A DNA stretch of 64,000 nucleotides, from assembly GCF_900110655.1 (NCBI RefSeq), contig NZ_FOEQ01000003.1, positions 124,001 through 188,000 of the forward strand, read 5' to 3'. A model generated the notes under the pieces. The model was not told where the DNA came from. It did no database searches and was given only the letters and a program-made list of their open reading frames with translations. Shown piece by piece: positions 19,964 to 32,971 of the stretch. Source of the DNA: Pseudomonas soli (GTDB taxonomy: Bacteria > Pseudomonadota > Gammaproteobacteria > Pseudomonadales > Pseudomonadaceae). Position numbers and translations under genes: made by a program. How positions within the stretch are numbered: the first letter of the stretch is position 1; each line of letters begins with the position of its first letter.

Positions 19964-20770
19964 CGCCTTGCCGGCGAGCAGCACGGCAGCGCCGCAGCCC
20001 ACTGCGGCGAACAGCTGCTGAAGACGCGGACCGGCAAGCTTGCTAGCCAACGGCCGCGCCAGCAGCAAGCCCAGCACCGCCCCTGCGGCGAATGGTGCGC
20101 CGACCCACCAATGCATCACACCCGCCACGCTGGCGCTGACCACACTGCCAGTGGACACCAGGGCGATCACCGCCAGCGAGGTGGCGACGATACTTTGCAT
20201 ATTCAGGTTGGTGTAGCGGTTCAAAGCAGGAATGATCACGAAGCCGCCACCGACGCCCAGCAGGCCAGATAGCAACCCCGACAGCATCCCGGTGAACGCC
20301 AGTGCCCTGGCGCAGGGCAGGGTCCAGCGCAAGCGCCCCTGCAGCGGGTTGAGCACGCAGGGCATGATCTCCCGTTCGCCGCAGGGTGACTCGCCACGCA
20401 GCTCACGTGCTGCCTTGCGCCATATCCGCAAACAGGCGTACACCAGCACCCCGGCGAAGACCAAGGCCAACGGTGTATTCGGCACACGGTGAGCGAGCAT
20501 CAAGCCGAACGGCGCACAGGCAATCCCGATCAGCGCGATGAACAGTGCCGCCCGATAACGCACCAGCCCCTGGCGCAGGCCGAGCACCGCACCGACTGCC
20601 GCCGCCAACCCCACGGCCAGCAGGCCGATCGGAGCCGCCTCGACCATGCTCAGACCCAAGCCGAACACCAGCAGCGGCACCGCGAGGATGCCGCCACCGG
20701 CGCCGGTCAGCGCCAACACCGCACCAATGATCGCACCAAGCCCGGCGCCCAGCAGTTGGTGCTCGATCAC
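19952..20770 (-). CDS. TSUP (TauE/SafE) sulfur-compound exporter
   Basis: A 272-residue membrane protein with two repeats of the TSUP/DUF81 fold (GAGGGILAVPLLVFG and GVGGGFVIIPAL). The family moves sulfite, thiosulfate or sulfoacetate across the inner membrane. The GTG at 20770 overlaps the sqr stop (GTGA), which fixes the start; the open frame further upstream is a shadow inside sqr. Position at the end of an sqr-pdo operon suggests export of sulfite or thiosulfate from sulfide oxidation. Confidence 0.88.
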   Translation of the reverse strand: MIEHQLLGAGLGAIIGAVLALTGAGGGILAVPLLVFGLGLSMVEAAPIGLLAVGLAAAVGAVLGLRQGLVRYRAALFIALIGIACAPFGLMLAHRVPNTPLALVFAGVLVYACLRIWRKAARELRGESPCGEREIMPCVLNPLQGRLRWTLPCARALAFTGMLSGLLSGLLGVGGGFVIIPALNRYTNLNMQSIVATSLAVIALVSTGSVVSASVAGVMHWWVGAPFAAGAVLGLLLARPLASKLAGPRLQQLFAAVGCGAAVLLAGKALFG

Positions 20771-22044
20771 TGTTGCGCCTCGACCACCAGAGGTTGCGGC
20801 CGGGCCAGCCACTCGCGGCCCTTGAGCATGGCTTTCCAGTACAGCGGCGGCAGGATCTGCGCCTTGAGCAGCCAGGCCAGGCGGGTTGGCTTGCGGCCAT
20901 CGAGCAGCCAACGCGGGAAGCTCGGTGCCAGCTTGCCGCCGTAGGTGAACTCGGCCAGGACGATCTTGCCCCGCTCCACTGTCAGCGGGCAGGAGCCATA
21001 GCCATCGTATTGCGCGAGGGTCGCGAGTCGACCAAGCGCCACCAGCACATTGTTGGCCACCACCGGTGCCTGCTTGCGGGCGGCGGCGGCGGTCTTGGCG
21101 TTGGTGGTGTTGGCCACGTCGCCCAAGGCATGGATATTGCCAAACTGGCGATGGCGCAAGGTTTGCGGGTCGACGTCCACCCAACCCGCCGCATCAGCTA
21201 GCGGGCTCTGGCGGATGAAATCAGGCGCCACCTGGGGCGGAACCACATGCAGCATATCGAAGGCCTCGACGCGGGTCTCGGTAGTGCCGTCGGGGAGGGT
21301 GCGCACAAACGTAGCGCGCTTGTTCGCGCCATCTACTGCCGTCAGGCGATGCTGATAGTTCAGGTCGACGCCGTACTTGTCGATGTAGCTCATCAGCGCC
21401 GGTACATAGTCCGGCACGCCGAACAGCACCGCGCCGGCATTGAAGAAGCTGGCCCTCACGTTGCCCAGTTGGCCGCTGCGCAGCCAGTGGTCACATGACA
21501 GGTACAGCGCCTTCTGCGGCGCCCCGGCGCACTTGATCGGCATCGGCGGCTGGGTGAAAAGGGCGCGCCCCTGCTTGAGGTTCTGTACCAGTTGCCAGGT
21601 ATAGGGCGCCAGGTCATAGCGGTAGTTGGAGGTGACGCCGTTGCGCCCGAGGGTCTCACTCAAGCCTTCGATGGCATTCCAATCGAGCTTCAAACCCGGG
21701 CAGACCACCAGCTGTTCATAACTGACAGCGCGACCACCCTCGAGCAGCACCAGTTGGCCCTGGGGATCGAAGCCGTCCACCCGCGTCTTGATCCAGCGCA
21801 CACCGCGCGGCAGGGTGGCGGCCATGGTGTGGGCGGTACTCGACGCCTTGAACACACCGGCACCGACCATGGTCCAGCCTGGCTGGTAGTAGTGCACATC
21901 GGCGGGGTCGATCAGGGCAATATCCAGCGAAGGATCACGGGCGATCAGGCTGGAGGCGGTAGCGATACCGGCGGCACCGGCGCCGACGATCACCACCTTG
22001 TGGTGGTCGGCACGGGATGAATCGGCAGGGGACAGGGCAGGCAT
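20767..22044 (-). CDS. sqr: Sulfide:quinone oxidoreductase
   Basis: A 425-residue FAD enzyme that oxidises sulfide to sulfane sulfur and passes electrons to quinone. FAD loop VIVGAGAAGIATASSL is at residues 18-33. Cysteines in VVCPGLKLDW and PIKCAGAP are placed as the redox pair of SQR proteins. It lies between the dioxygenase and the TSUP exporter. Membrane attachment would be peripheral. A generic NAD(P)/FAD oxidoreductase is the alternative, but the neighbours favour SQR. Confidence 0.88.
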   Translation of the reverse strand: MPALSPADSSRADHHKVVIVGAGAAGIATASSLIARDPSLDIALIDPADVHYYQPGWTMVGAGVFKASSTAHTMAATLPRGVRWIKTRVDGFDPQGQLVLLEGGRAVSYEQLVVCPGLKLDWNAIEGLSETLGRNGVTSNYRYDLAPYTWQLVQNLKQGRALFTQPPMPIKCAGAPQKALYLSCDHWLRSGQLGNVRASFFNAGAVLFGVPDYVPALMSYIDKYGVDLNYQHRLTAVDGANKRATFVRTLPDGTTETRVEAFDMLHVVPPQVAPDFIRQSPLADAAGWVDVDPQTLRHRQFGNIHALGDVANTTNAKTAAAARKQAPVVANNVLVALGRLATLAQYDGYGSCPLTVERGKIVLAEFTYGGKLAPSFPRWLLDGRKPTRLAWLLKAQILPPLYWKAMLKGREWLARPQPLVVEAQQ

Positions 22045-22085
22045 GGCGGTGTTCCTTGGAAATCTCGTTATGGGTAAAGCGTGAC

Positions 22086-22970
22086 TTACAGCTTGTTCAG
22101 CGGGATCTTCAGGTAGCTCACACCGTTTTCTTCAGGTTCGGGGAATTGCCCGCTGCGCATGTTGATCTGCACCGAGGGCAAGATCAGCACGGGCATGTCG
22201 AGGGTCTTGTCACGGGCTTCGCGCATCTGCACGAAGCTGTCTTCGCTGACCCCTTGATGAATATGGATGTTGTCGGCGCGTTGCTCGGCCACGGTGGTGA
22301 CGAAGCACAGCTCACGGCCACCAGGCAGATAGTCGTGGCACATGAACAGCCGGGTCTGGTCCGGGAAGGCGAGCAGGCGACGGATCGACTTGTACAGGGT
22401 TCTTGCGCTGGCGCCCGGGAAGTCGCAACGAGCCGTGCCATAGTCGGGAGTGAACAAGGTGTCGCCGACGAACACGGCGGTCTCACCAGCATCCTCGATC
22501 ATATAGCTCATGCACGCCGGGGTATGCCCAGGGGTGTGCAGGGCACGGGCATGCAGGTTGCCAATGCGGAATCCTTCTTCATCTTCGAACAGCACGTCGA
22601 ACTGACTGCCGTCCCGAGCAAAGCCCGGTTCGGCGTTGAACAGGGAGCCGAAGACTTTCTGTACCTGGGTGATCTGCGCACCGATCGCGATGCTGCCGCC
22701 CAGCCGGGATTTGAGGTAGGCCGCCGCGGACAGATGGTCGGCGTGCACATGGGTATCCAGGATCCATTGCACCTTGGCATCCAGCTCCTCGACGCGAGCG
22801 ATCAGCTTGTCCGCCGAATCGGTACAGGTACGCCCGGACTTGGGGTCGTAATCCAGCACGCTGTCGATCAACGCGCATTGTCGCGTCTCGCCATCCATGA
22901 CCAGGTAGCTGATGGTCCAGGTCGCCTTGTCGAAAAACTCTTCGACGTGAAGGTTGTTGCCGATGATCAT
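22086..22970 (-). CDS. pdo: Persulfide dioxygenase (ETHE1-like MBL fold)
   Basis: A 294-residue metallo-beta-lactamase-fold protein. Metal motifs THVHADH, HTPGHTPACMSY and GDTLF are present. Persulfide dioxygenases turn glutathione persulfide into sulfite and glutathione. The start MIIGNNLHVEEF follows a GGAG site; the frame extends 7 codons earlier. First gene of pdo-sqr-TSUP, behind a sigma-54-type promoter. The longer length than ETHE1 (about 250) and the MIIGNNLHVEEFFD start match the PDO2/BLH-like branch. Confidence 0.87.
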   Translation of the reverse strand: MIIGNNLHVEEFFDKATWTISYLVMDGETRQCALIDSVLDYDPKSGRTCTDSADKLIARVEELDAKVQWILDTHVHADHLSAAAYLKSRLGGSIAIGAQITQVQKVFGSLFNAEPGFARDGSQFDVLFEDEEGFRIGNLHARALHTPGHTPACMSYMIEDAGETAVFVGDTLFTPDYGTARCDFPGASARTLYKSIRRLLAFPDQTRLFMCHDYLPGGRELCFVTTVAEQRADNIHIHQGVSEDSFVQMREARDKTLDMPVLILPSVQINMRSGQFPEPEENGVSYLKIPLNKL

Positions 22971-23025
22971 TGCACTCTCCAGTTGTCCCAAGCCTCCTTG
23001 AAGGCATAGGCAGTGGGAGGTGCTT

Positions 23026-23042
23026 TATCAAGATACATGCCA
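23026..23042 (-). promoter_or_regulatory. Candidate sigma-54 promoter for pdo-sqr
   Basis: On the minus strand TGGCATGTATCTTGATA has the -24 GG and, 10 bases on, the -12 element TTGAT (consensus TTGC, one mismatch). It lies about 55 bases upstream of the pdo start and downstream of the repeat array, the geometry expected for an enhancer-activated promoter. Confidence 0.65.
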
Positions 23043-23128
23043 GCCTTTCAGATAGACGCCTTCCCCCTGCAGGAACGGTCTCGTGCCGCGAAGGACGCGC
23101 AGCAGCCGTCATTCCAGCAACCCAAAGG

Positions 23129-23176
23129 TGACAGTTCCTGGCAGTCGACTGTCAGTCGATGGCAGTGTTTGGCAGT
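23129..23176. promoter_or_regulatory. Repeat array, candidate enhancer for the sigma-54 activator
   Basis: TGACAGT (23129), TGGCAGT (23139), inverted ACTGTCA (23148), TGGCAGT (23160) and TGGCAGT (23170) form two pairs of direct repeats, each 10 bp apart, around a near-perfect palindrome TGGCAGTCGACTGTCA. They lie about 90-150 bp upstream of the sigma-54 promoter and just before the activator gene. Confidence 0.65.
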
Positions 23177-23214
23177 CCTTGCTACGCTCGCAAGGTCCTT
23201 CCTCTGGTGCTGTC

Positions 23215-24513
23215 ATGCTAGCCGCTTCCCATCCCGCGATCATCGCACTGGTGTCATACCTTGAACACGATGTGCTGCCCAGCATCGTGCTGGACACCGA
23301 CTACAACATCCTCGCCGCCAACGCCGCCTACCGTCGCCAGTTCGGCAATGAGGAGCACGCGCCAATCGGCGATAAGTGCCATCGGGTTTCCCATCACTAT
23401 GCCGTTCCCTGCGACCAGGCGGGTGAACACTGCCCGCTGCGCAAGTCGCTGGACAGCAAGGTGCCCGAGCGTGTGCTGCACATCCATCACACTCCACGCG
23501 GGCCTGAACATGTGGATGTAGAACTGCGTCCGATCCTCGACGACGAGGGCAGGGTGGTGGCGTTCGTCGAGCGGCTGACCAGTGTCACCCTGGCATCGGC
23601 ACAACCTCAACAACAGGGTTTGGTTGGCCGGGCTCCGTCCTTCAAGAGCGCCGTTTCCAGTCTGCAGCGTGCCGCCCCCGCGCAGATCCCGGTCTTGCTC
23701 CAGGGTGAATCCGGGACGGGCAAGGAGCTGTTCGCCCGGGCGTTGCACCTGGGTAGCCCACGAGCCAATGGCCCCTTGGTGGTGGTGGACTGCACCGGGC
23801 TGACCGAGTCGCTATTCGAAAGTGAACTGTTCGGTTATGAGAAGGGCGCCTTCACCGGCGCGATCCAGCGCAAGATCGGCCTGGCAGAAGCGGCTCACGG
23901 TGGAACCTTGTTCCTCGACGAGATCGGTGAGGTGCCGCTGGCCATGCAGGTGAAGTTGCTACGCCTGATCGAGTCCGGAAGCTTCCGTCCGGTCGGCAGC
24001 ACTCGCACGGTCCATTCAGACTTCCGTCTGATCTCGGCAACGCATAAGCCATTGAAAGAGATGGCCGTCGAAGGGACGTTCCGCGAAGACCTGTATTACC
24101 GCATCAGCGGATTCCCGATTCGCCTGCCGTCACTACGTGAGCGAGTCGAGGATTTACCGTTACTCTGTGAGAGCCTGCTGCAACGCATGGCCGGCAAGCA
24201 TGCGCCCAAGGTTACCGCCGAAGCCCTTGAGCGCCTCAACCTGCATACCTTCCCAGGCAACATTCGCGAGCTCAGGAACATCCTGGAACGGGCCCGGCTG
24301 TTTGCCGATGATGGTTTCATTCGTCCGGAACATCTGCCCGAAGACATCCATCCACTATCAGATCAGAGTCATTTCGGCCGTCGCGGACGTAATGAAATGG
24401 CCGAGCTGGCGCATGCCTTGGAGACCTTCAAAGGATCACGTAATGAGCTGGCAGCACATCTGGGCATGAGTGAGCGGACTCTCTATCGCCGTCTCAAATC
24501 ACTAGGGCTTTGA
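23215..24513 (+). CDS. fisR: Sigma-54-dependent activator, FisR-like sulfane-sulfur sensor
   Basis: A 432-residue bacterial enhancer-binding protein. The N-terminal PAS-like domain (1-130) carries C55, C66 and C73; the spacing (11 then 7) is the same as the sensing cysteines C53, C64 and C71 described for FisR of Cupriavidus. AAA+ domain: Walker A GESGTGKE, GAFTGA loop for sigma-54 contact, Walker B LFLDEIGE. A C-terminal Fis helix-turn-helix ends the protein. Divergent from pdo-sqr-TSUP, which it likely activates on sensing persulfides. Start MLAASHPAII has no other good upstream option. Confidence 0.88.
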   Translation: MLAASHPAIIALVSYLEHDVLPSIVLDTDYNILAANAAYRRQFGNEEHAPIGDKCHRVSHHYAVPCDQAGEHCPLRKSLDSKVPERVLHIHHTPRGPEHVDVELRPILDDEGRVVAFVERLTSVTLASAQPQQQGLVGRAPSFKSAVSSLQRAAPAQIPVLLQGESGTGKELFARALHLGSPRANGPLVVVDCTGLTESLFESELFGYEKGAFTGAIQRKIGLAEAAHGGTLFLDEIGEVPLAMQVKLLRLIESGSFRPVGSTRTVHSDFRLISATHKPLKEMAVEGTFREDLYYRISGFPIRLPSLRERVEDLPLLCESLLQRMAGKHAPKVTAEALERLNLHTFPGNIRELRNILERARLFADDGFIRPEHLPEDIHPLSDQSHFGRRGRNEMAELAHALETFKGSRNELAAHLGMSERTLYRRLKSLGL

Positions 24514-24514
24514 G

Positions 24515-24530
24515 CGTTCCACGTGGAACA
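24515..24530. other. parS-like centromere site
   Basis: CGTTCCACGTGGAACA matches the pseudomonad parS palindrome TGTTCCACGTGGAACA in 15 of 16 bases, with a perfect 14-bp core. It sits directly after the fisR stop. Confidence 0.85.
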
Positions 24531-24617
24531 TTCAACGAGAACACTGCTGAATGGTATTGTTTTGATATCGCCGCTCAAGGAAGATTGCGAGCTTTGCCCT
24601 GGGTCACGGAGAGAGTG

Positions 24618-25287
24618 TTGAAAAAGATCATCGGTTTGACCTTAGTTGCAGCAGGCCTGCATGGCTGCAGCTTCTACGAAAAAACCAACATTCGAAATGA
24701 GGCCGAGACGGCCAAGTACGACCCCGCTACCACGGCTCGCATTCGCGCCTTTACGTCTCCTGAGATCACCGGGTCCTATCAGGCCAATGCAACCTGTGAA
24801 CAGTATCGCCCTCTCCAAACCAAGGAAGGTACACCGCTCACTGTAACGTTCAAAGATCGAACCTCTACCAAGCAGTACATGCTTTGGAGAAGGGTTGATC
24901 TGTTAGGTATGGTTGAAGAAGATTACATCAACCGCACCATTGGTGTTCCTGCTTCGACAACGACAGAAGAGCTGAAGAACGACCGGGTAGGTTACAACGA
25001 GCATGTGATCCCGGCTGGTACAACCCATCGTCCTGAGCTTGGGTTTCCACGCTGTATCTGATCAGGGCAAGGCCTGGTGTTACCCAAAACCCGTCTACTT
25101 GGTACCACAAGCAGGGAAGGACTATGAGGTCAGATACATCACAGTAAAGGAAAGCTTCATGTCCTCTTCTTGCAAAGTCGCAGTCAGCGAGCTGACTGGC
25201 AATGGTCCGGTCAAGACGCCCCAGCCTGTGAAAACCGGAGTCTGTGTGCCGGACAAAGGCTACCTGTACAGAACCGTAGGGCCGTGA
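24618..25287 (+). pseudogene. Frameshifted lipoprotein gene
   Basis: Two overlapping frames together encode one protein. Part A begins at TTG 24618 (GGAG 6 bases upstream) with a lipoprotein signal ending LHGC, and stops at 25061. Part B continues the same protein in another frame from about 25040 to 25287 (GFHAVSDQGKAWCYPKPVYL onward). The shift lies at the GGGTTT run near 25041-25046, one base too many for continuous reading. The joined product, about 220 residues with several cysteines, is not one I recognise. It may be a real frameshift, or a sequencing error. Confidence 0.65.
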
Positions 25288-25318
25288 CGTAACAGTCGAT
25301 CACCATCAGACGGGCAAA

Positions 25319-25350
25319 AAAAAGCCAATACTTACGTATTGGCTTTTTCT
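25319..25350. terminator. Bidirectional terminator between lipoprotein gene and gyrB
   Basis: An 11-bp perfect stem, AAAGCCAATAC with GTATTGGCTTT, has a 4-base loop. It is flanked by A-runs and T-runs and serves both converging genes. Confidence 0.88.
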
Positions 25351-25370
25351 ATTGCGTATCGCCTGAGTAA

Positions 25371-28899
<3,529 letters not shown>

Positions 28900-28914
28900 G
28901 TCGCCTGCTACGGG

Positions 28915-30018
28915 TTACAGACGCATCGGCATGACAACGTAGGACGAGTCGTCATTGCCGGCTTCCTGCAACAGGGCGCTGCTGTTGGAGTCCGACAGAA
29001 TCAGGCGCACCTGCTCTGTAGTCATGACACCCAGCACGTCCAGCAGGTAGCTGACGTTGAAACCGATCTCCAACGAGCTGCCGCTGTAGTCAACGCTGAT
29101 CTCTTCTTCCGCCTCTTCCTGTTCCGGGTTGTTGGCCTGGATCTTCAGCTGACCAGCGGCCAGTTGCAGGCGGATGCCGCGGTATTTCTCGTTGGACAGG
29201 ATCGCGGTGCGGCTGAACGCTTCGCGCAGTGCCTGACGATCACCGACCACCAGCTTGTCGCCACCTTTAGGCAGAACGCGCTCGTAGTCCGGGAACTTGC
29301 CGTCCACCAGCTTGGAGGTGAAAGTGAATTCACCGGTGGTGGCACGGATGTGGTGCTGGCCCAGAACGATGCTGACCATGCCTTCTGGGTCTGTCAGCAG
29401 GCGCGCCAGCTCCAGGATACCTTTGCGCGGCACGATGACCTGATGACGATCAGCTTGGTCGATCGGTGCCTGCATGGCACACAGCGCCAGGCGATGGCCA
29501 TCGGTGGCCACGGCACGCAAGGTGCCGGGGGATACTTCCAGCAGCATGCCGTTGAGGTAGTAGCGCACGTCCTGTTGGGCCATGGCGAAGCTGGTGCGCT
29601 CGATCAGGCGGCGCAATTTGCTCTGCTCAAGCTGGCAGGTCAGCGAGCCCGGCCCTTCTTCCACAGTCGGGAAATCATTGGCAGGCAAGGTGGAAAGGGT
29701 GAAACGGCTGCGCCCGGCCTTGACCAGCAACTTCTGCTCGTCGACCTTGATGTCGATCAGCACATCGCTGGGTAGGCTTTTGCAGATGTCCATCAGCTTG
29801 CGCGCTGGGACGGTGATCTCGCCCGGTTCAGCCGGTTCTTCCAGCTGGACGCGGCCAACCAGTTCGACTTCCAGGTCGGTACCGGTCAACGACAGCTGCT
29901 GGCCTTGCACGACCAGCAGGACGTTGGACAGAACCGGCAAGGTCTGGCGGCGCTCGACGACGCCTGCGACCAGTTGCAGAGGTTTCAACAGGGCTTCGCG
30001 TTGAATGGTGAAATGCAT
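28915..30018 (-). CDS. dnaN: DNA polymerase III beta sliding clamp
   Basis: A 367-residue clamp made of three similar domains; the dimer encircles DNA and tethers polymerases. Typical landmarks are MHFTIQREALLKPLQLVAGVVERRQTLPVLSN at the start (split here at residue 20 of the usual motif) and the C-terminal SNSSALLQEAGNDDSSYVVMPMRL, which forms part of the clamp-binding groove. Lies between dnaA and recF with short gaps. Confidence 0.97.
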   Translation of the reverse strand: MHFTIQREALLKPLQLVAGVVERRQTLPVLSNVLLVVQGQQLSLTGTDLEVELVGRVQLEEPAEPGEITVPARKLMDICKSLPSDVLIDIKVDEQKLLVKAGRSRFTLSTLPANDFPTVEEGPGSLTCQLEQSKLRRLIERTSFAMAQQDVRYYLNGMLLEVSPGTLRAVATDGHRLALCAMQAPIDQADRHQVIVPRKGILELARLLTDPEGMVSIVLGQHHIRATTGEFTFTSKLVDGKFPDYERVLPKGGDKLVVGDRQALREAFSRTAILSNEKYRGIRLQLAAGQLKIQANNPEQEEAEEEISVDYSGSSLEIGFNVSYLLDVLGVMTTEQVRLILSDSNSSALLQEAGNDDSSYVVMPMRL

Positions 30019-30061
30019 GGTCTAGTCCCTTGCCTTCAAATAGCTGCGCAGACGACGGTCA

Positions 30062-31588
30062 TCAAGTCGTCAGCGTACGCAGCAGGTTCTTGTAGTCCTC
30101 GCGGATATCCGCGTCGGATTCCTTCAATTCGTTGATCTTCCGGCAAGCGTGCAGGACGGTGGTGTGGTCACGGCCGCCAAACATATCGCCAATCTCCGGC
30201 AGACTGTGGTTGGTCAACTCTTTCGACAACGCCATCGCCACCTGCCGAGGCCGCGCCACCGAGCGCGAGCGACGCTTGGACAACAGATCCGAGATCTTGA
30301 TCTTGTAGTACTCGGCCACCGTGCGCTGGATGTTATCCACACTGACCAGTTTGTCCTGTAGGGCCAACAAGTCCTTGAGCGACTCGCGAATCAGCTCGAT
30401 GGTGATATCGCGGCCCATGAAGTGCGAGTGGGCAATCACTCGTTTCAGTGCACCTTCCAGTTCACGCACGTTGGAGCGAATGCGCTGGGCGATGAAGAAG
30501 GCAGCATCGTGTGGTAACTCGACCTTGGCCTGGTCGGCTTTCTTCATCAGGATCGCAACACGAGTTTCCAGCTCTGGCGGCTCGACGGCGACCGTCAGAC
30601 CCCAACCAAAGCGCGACTTCAGTCGCTCCTCCAGGCCTTCGATTTCCTTCGGGTAGCGGTCACTGGTGAGGATCACCTGCTGGCCGCCTTCAAGCAGGGC
30701 ATTGAAGGTGTGGAAAAACTCCTCCTGGGAGCGCTCCTTGCGGGCAAAGAACTGAATGTCATCGATCAGAAGCGCGTCGACCGAGCGGTAGAAACGCTTG
30801 AACTCATTGATGGCGTTCAACTGCAGCGCCTTGACCATATCGGCCACAAAGCGCTCGGAATGCAGGTAGACCACCTTGGCGTTCGGGTTCTTCTTCAGCA
30901 GGTGGTTACCCACAGCGTGCATCAAGTGAGTCTTACCCAGACCTACGCCGCCATAAAGGAAGAGCGGATTGTAGCCATGCTTTGGGTTGTCGGCGACCTG
31001 CCAAGCTGCGGCGCGGGCCAGTTGGTTGGATTTACCCTCGACGAAAGTCTCGAAGGTAAAGGTTCGATTCAGGTAACTGGTGTGCTTCAACGCACCTTCG
31101 ACCTGAACCGTGCGCTGCTCGGTGCGCCCACCGGCCTTCGGCGGCGTGATGGTGTCGCTCATGCTGTCGAAGCTATCACGACTCGATGGCTCCTCGACCT
31201 CGGCAACCTCCGCCAGCTCGACCACAGGGGCATTCGTATGCTGGACCGCCGCCACCGGAGGCTGCACTTGGCTCTGTTGAGCAAGGGTCGCGGCAACTGC
31301 AGCGCTGACAGGTGCGTTGGGGGCAGCACGCGCCGCGGAGCTGCGACGGCTACCTATCAACAAGGAAAGCGCAGGGGCAATGCCGCTGCCCTGTTCACCC
31401 AGCAGTTCGAGCAGGCGGCCAAGGTACTTCTCGTTGACCCAATCAAGCACGAAGCGGTTGGGCGCATAGACGCGCAACTCGTCGCCTTCGGCTTCGACCT
31501 GTAGCGGACGGATCCAGGTGTTGAATTGCTGGGCAGGCAGTTCATCGCGCAGAAGCTCCACGCACTGCTGCCAAAGTTCCACTGACAC
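30062..31588 (-). CDS. dnaA: Chromosomal replication initiator DnaA
   Basis: A 508-residue AAA+ initiator that binds TTATCCACA boxes and opens oriC. Domain I is residues 1-90; a variable Ala/Pro-rich domain II follows; AAA+ domain III has Walker [14 protein letters not shown] and Walker [10 protein letters not shown]; domain IV has the DnaA signature in the AMALSKELT and [12 protein letters not shown] region. The start is GTG at 31588 ([12 protein letters not shown]) with AGGGGAT upstream. It reads away from oriC. Confidence 0.96.
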   Translation of the reverse strand: MSVELWQQCVELLRDELPAQQFNTWIRPLQVEAEGDELRVYAPNRFVLDWVNEKYLGRLLELLGEQGSGIAPALSLLIGSRRSSAARAAPNAPVSAAVAATLAQQSQVQPPVAAVQHTNAPVVELAEVAEVEEPSSRDSFDSMSDTITPPKAGGRTEQRTVQVEGALKHTSYLNRTFTFETFVEGKSNQLARAAAWQVADNPKHGYNPLFLYGGVGLGKTHLMHAVGNHLLKKNPNAKVVYLHSERFVADMVKALQLNAINEFKRFYRSVDALLIDDIQFFARKERSQEEFFHTFNALLEGGQQVILTSDRYPKEIEGLEERLKSRFGWGLTVAVEPPELETRVAILMKKADQAKVELPHDAAFFIAQRIRSNVRELEGALKRVIAHSHFMGRDITIELIRESLKDLLALQDKLVSVDNIQRTVAEYYKIKISDLLSKRRSRSVARPRQVAMALSKELTNHSLPEIGDMFGGRDHTTVLHACRKINELKESDADIREDYKNLLRTLTT

Positions 31589-31639
31589 GGATATCCCCTG
31601 AGTTGAAAGCCGGATGAGGCAAAACAAACCGCCATTGTA

Positions 31640-32000
31640 CCGGGCAGGCGGTCAGTTATCCACACGTGGTGGCGACCGCGATCACGTTAAAACCGCCAAA
31701 AACTGACGCTTACATCACACAAGCGGTGTTGATAAGCTCTGTGGATAACGACACCTGTGGGCTATGCACAACCCCGGGCTGAGCTCTGTGGATAAAAGCC
31801 CTGTGGATAAACACCCATTCAGCCCACAGGTTGTCCTCATGGCCCGCACAGACAGAGCACCCTTTACCGACAAGGTTGCGAAGCTCTGTACAGCCTGTAA
31901 AACGTGGCCTTGAATGGCTTATCCACAGAAGGTTGTCCAGCTAAGATCTATAAGTTCTTCAAAAAAGCTTTTTATATGCCTCTTTGTTTTTTCTGTTTGC
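31640..32000. other. oriC: Chromosomal replication origin oriC (dnaA-rpmH)
   Basis: The dnaA-rpmH gap (31589-32181) holds five perfect DnaA boxes: TTATCCACA at 31656 and 31919, and its complement TGTGGATAA at 31740, 31787 and 31802. An AT-rich unwinding-type tract (about 31940-32000, with AAAAAAGCTTTTTATATG) follows the last box. The gene order rpmH-dnaA-dnaN-recF-gyrB and the box cluster identify the pseudomonad origin. Confidence 0.93.
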
Positions 32001-32091
32001 CTGCGTTTTGTCCACACGGGCAAACGGTCATCATTCGAGGGAGATTCGATCTACCCTGATTCGACCTTCCATAAGAATGGCTGGTTGGAAA

Positions 32092-32120
32092 TTGACCTAT
32101 TGCCTTGCTTTCTCTAGAAT
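32092..32120 (+). promoter_or_regulatory. Sigma-70 promoter of rpmH-rnpA
   Basis: TTGACC (32092-32097), a 17-base spacer and TAGAAT (32115-32120) are near consensus. The position is about 60 bases upstream of rpmH and right after the origin AT-rich tract. Confidence 0.8.
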
Positions 32121-32181
32121 CGCCGATCTCTTAAAAAGGGGGCCCTTCCGGCCCGTTGTCGACCAACCCAGGTAACACGCC

Positions 32182-32316
32182 ATGAAACGTACTTTCCAAC
32201 CAAGCACCATCAAGCGCGCCCGCACCCACGGTTTCCGTGCCCGTATGGCTACCAAGAACGGCCGTGCCGTTCTGTCGCGTCGCCGTGCCAAAGGCCGTAA
32301 GCGTCTGGCAATTTGA
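32182..32316 (+). CDS. rpmH: 50S ribosomal protein L34
   Basis: A 44-residue, very basic protein ([18 protein letters not shown], ending GRKRLAI) of the large ribosomal subunit. The GGTAAC-type ribosome-binding site is weak, but the protein is unmistakable. It heads the rpmH-rnpA-yidD-yidC group, with rnpA starting 13 bases later. Confidence 0.97.
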   Translation: MKRTFQPSTIKRARTHGFRARMATKNGRAVLSRRRAKGRKRLAI

Positions 32317-32329
32317 TTTTTCGGCACAG

Positions 32330-32731
32330 GTGGTGAGTCAGGACTTCAGTCGGGAAAAGCGACTGCTTACAGCCCGGCATTTCAAAGCGGTCTTCGACTC
32401 CCCAACCGGCAAGGTTCCAGGGAAAAACCTGCTTATCCTTGCCCGCGAGAACGGCCTCGATCATCCGCGCCTAGGCCTGGTGATCGGCAAGAAGAGCGTC
32501 AAGCTCGCCGTTCAACGCAATCGCCTGAAACGCCTGATGCGCGATTCGTTTCGCCTGAACCAGCAGCTGTTGGCTGGCCTGGACATCGTGATCGTCGCGC
32601 GCAAGGGGTTGGGCGAAGTGGAAAACCCAGAATTGCACCAACACTTTGGCAAGCTCTGGAAGCGACTGGTCCGCAGTCGGCCCTCTCCAGCGGTCGCCAA
32701 TTCCGCAGGGGTAGACAGTCACAATGCGTAA
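32330..32731 (+). CDS. rnpA: RNase P protein component
   Basis: A 133-residue basic protein that binds M1 RNA for 5' maturation of tRNAs. The RNR signature is present as [18 protein letters not shown], with [12 protein letters not shown] at the N-terminus. The start is taken at GTG 32330 ([10 protein letters not shown]); the open frame upstream overlaps rpmH in another frame, and GTG 32333 is an alternative. The stop overlaps yidD by 8 bases. Confidence 0.94.
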   Translation: MVSQDFSREKRLLTARHFKAVFDSPTGKVPGKNLLILARENGLDHPRLGLVIGKKSVKLAVQRNRLKRLMRDSFRLNQQLLAGLDIVIVARKGLGEVENPELHQHFGKLWKRLVRSRPSPAVANSAGVDSHNA

Positions 32732-32969
32732 ACTGGCCCTCGTTCCGATCCAGTTTTACCGTTACGCCATCAGTCCACTGATGGCCAGTCACTGTCGTTT
32801 CTATCCCAGCTGTTCCTGTTACGCCTATGAAGCCATTGAAAACCATGGCCTCTTGCGTGGTGGGTGGCTGGCCGTTCGTCGCCTGGGGCGTTGTCATCCG
32901 TGGAACGACGGCGGTTTCGATCCCGTTCCACCTGCTCCTTCCTCCCGAACTTCTTCGATAGCCGAGTAA
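32724..32969 (+). CDS. yidD: Membrane protein insertion efficiency factor YidD
   Basis: An 81-residue protein of the YidD/UPF0161 family. The core [20 protein letters not shown] and [13 protein letters not shown] with its conserved cysteines, then [12 protein letters not shown], is diagnostic. It has an amphipathic N-terminus for inner-membrane association and helps YidC insert proteins. Lies between rnpA (8-base overlap) and yidC (2-base gap). Confidence 0.95.
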   Translation: MRKLALVPIQFYRYAISPLMASHCRFYPSCSCYAYEAIENHGLLRGGWLAVRRLGRCHPWNDGGFDPVPPAPSSRTSSIAE

Positions 32970-32971
32970 TC

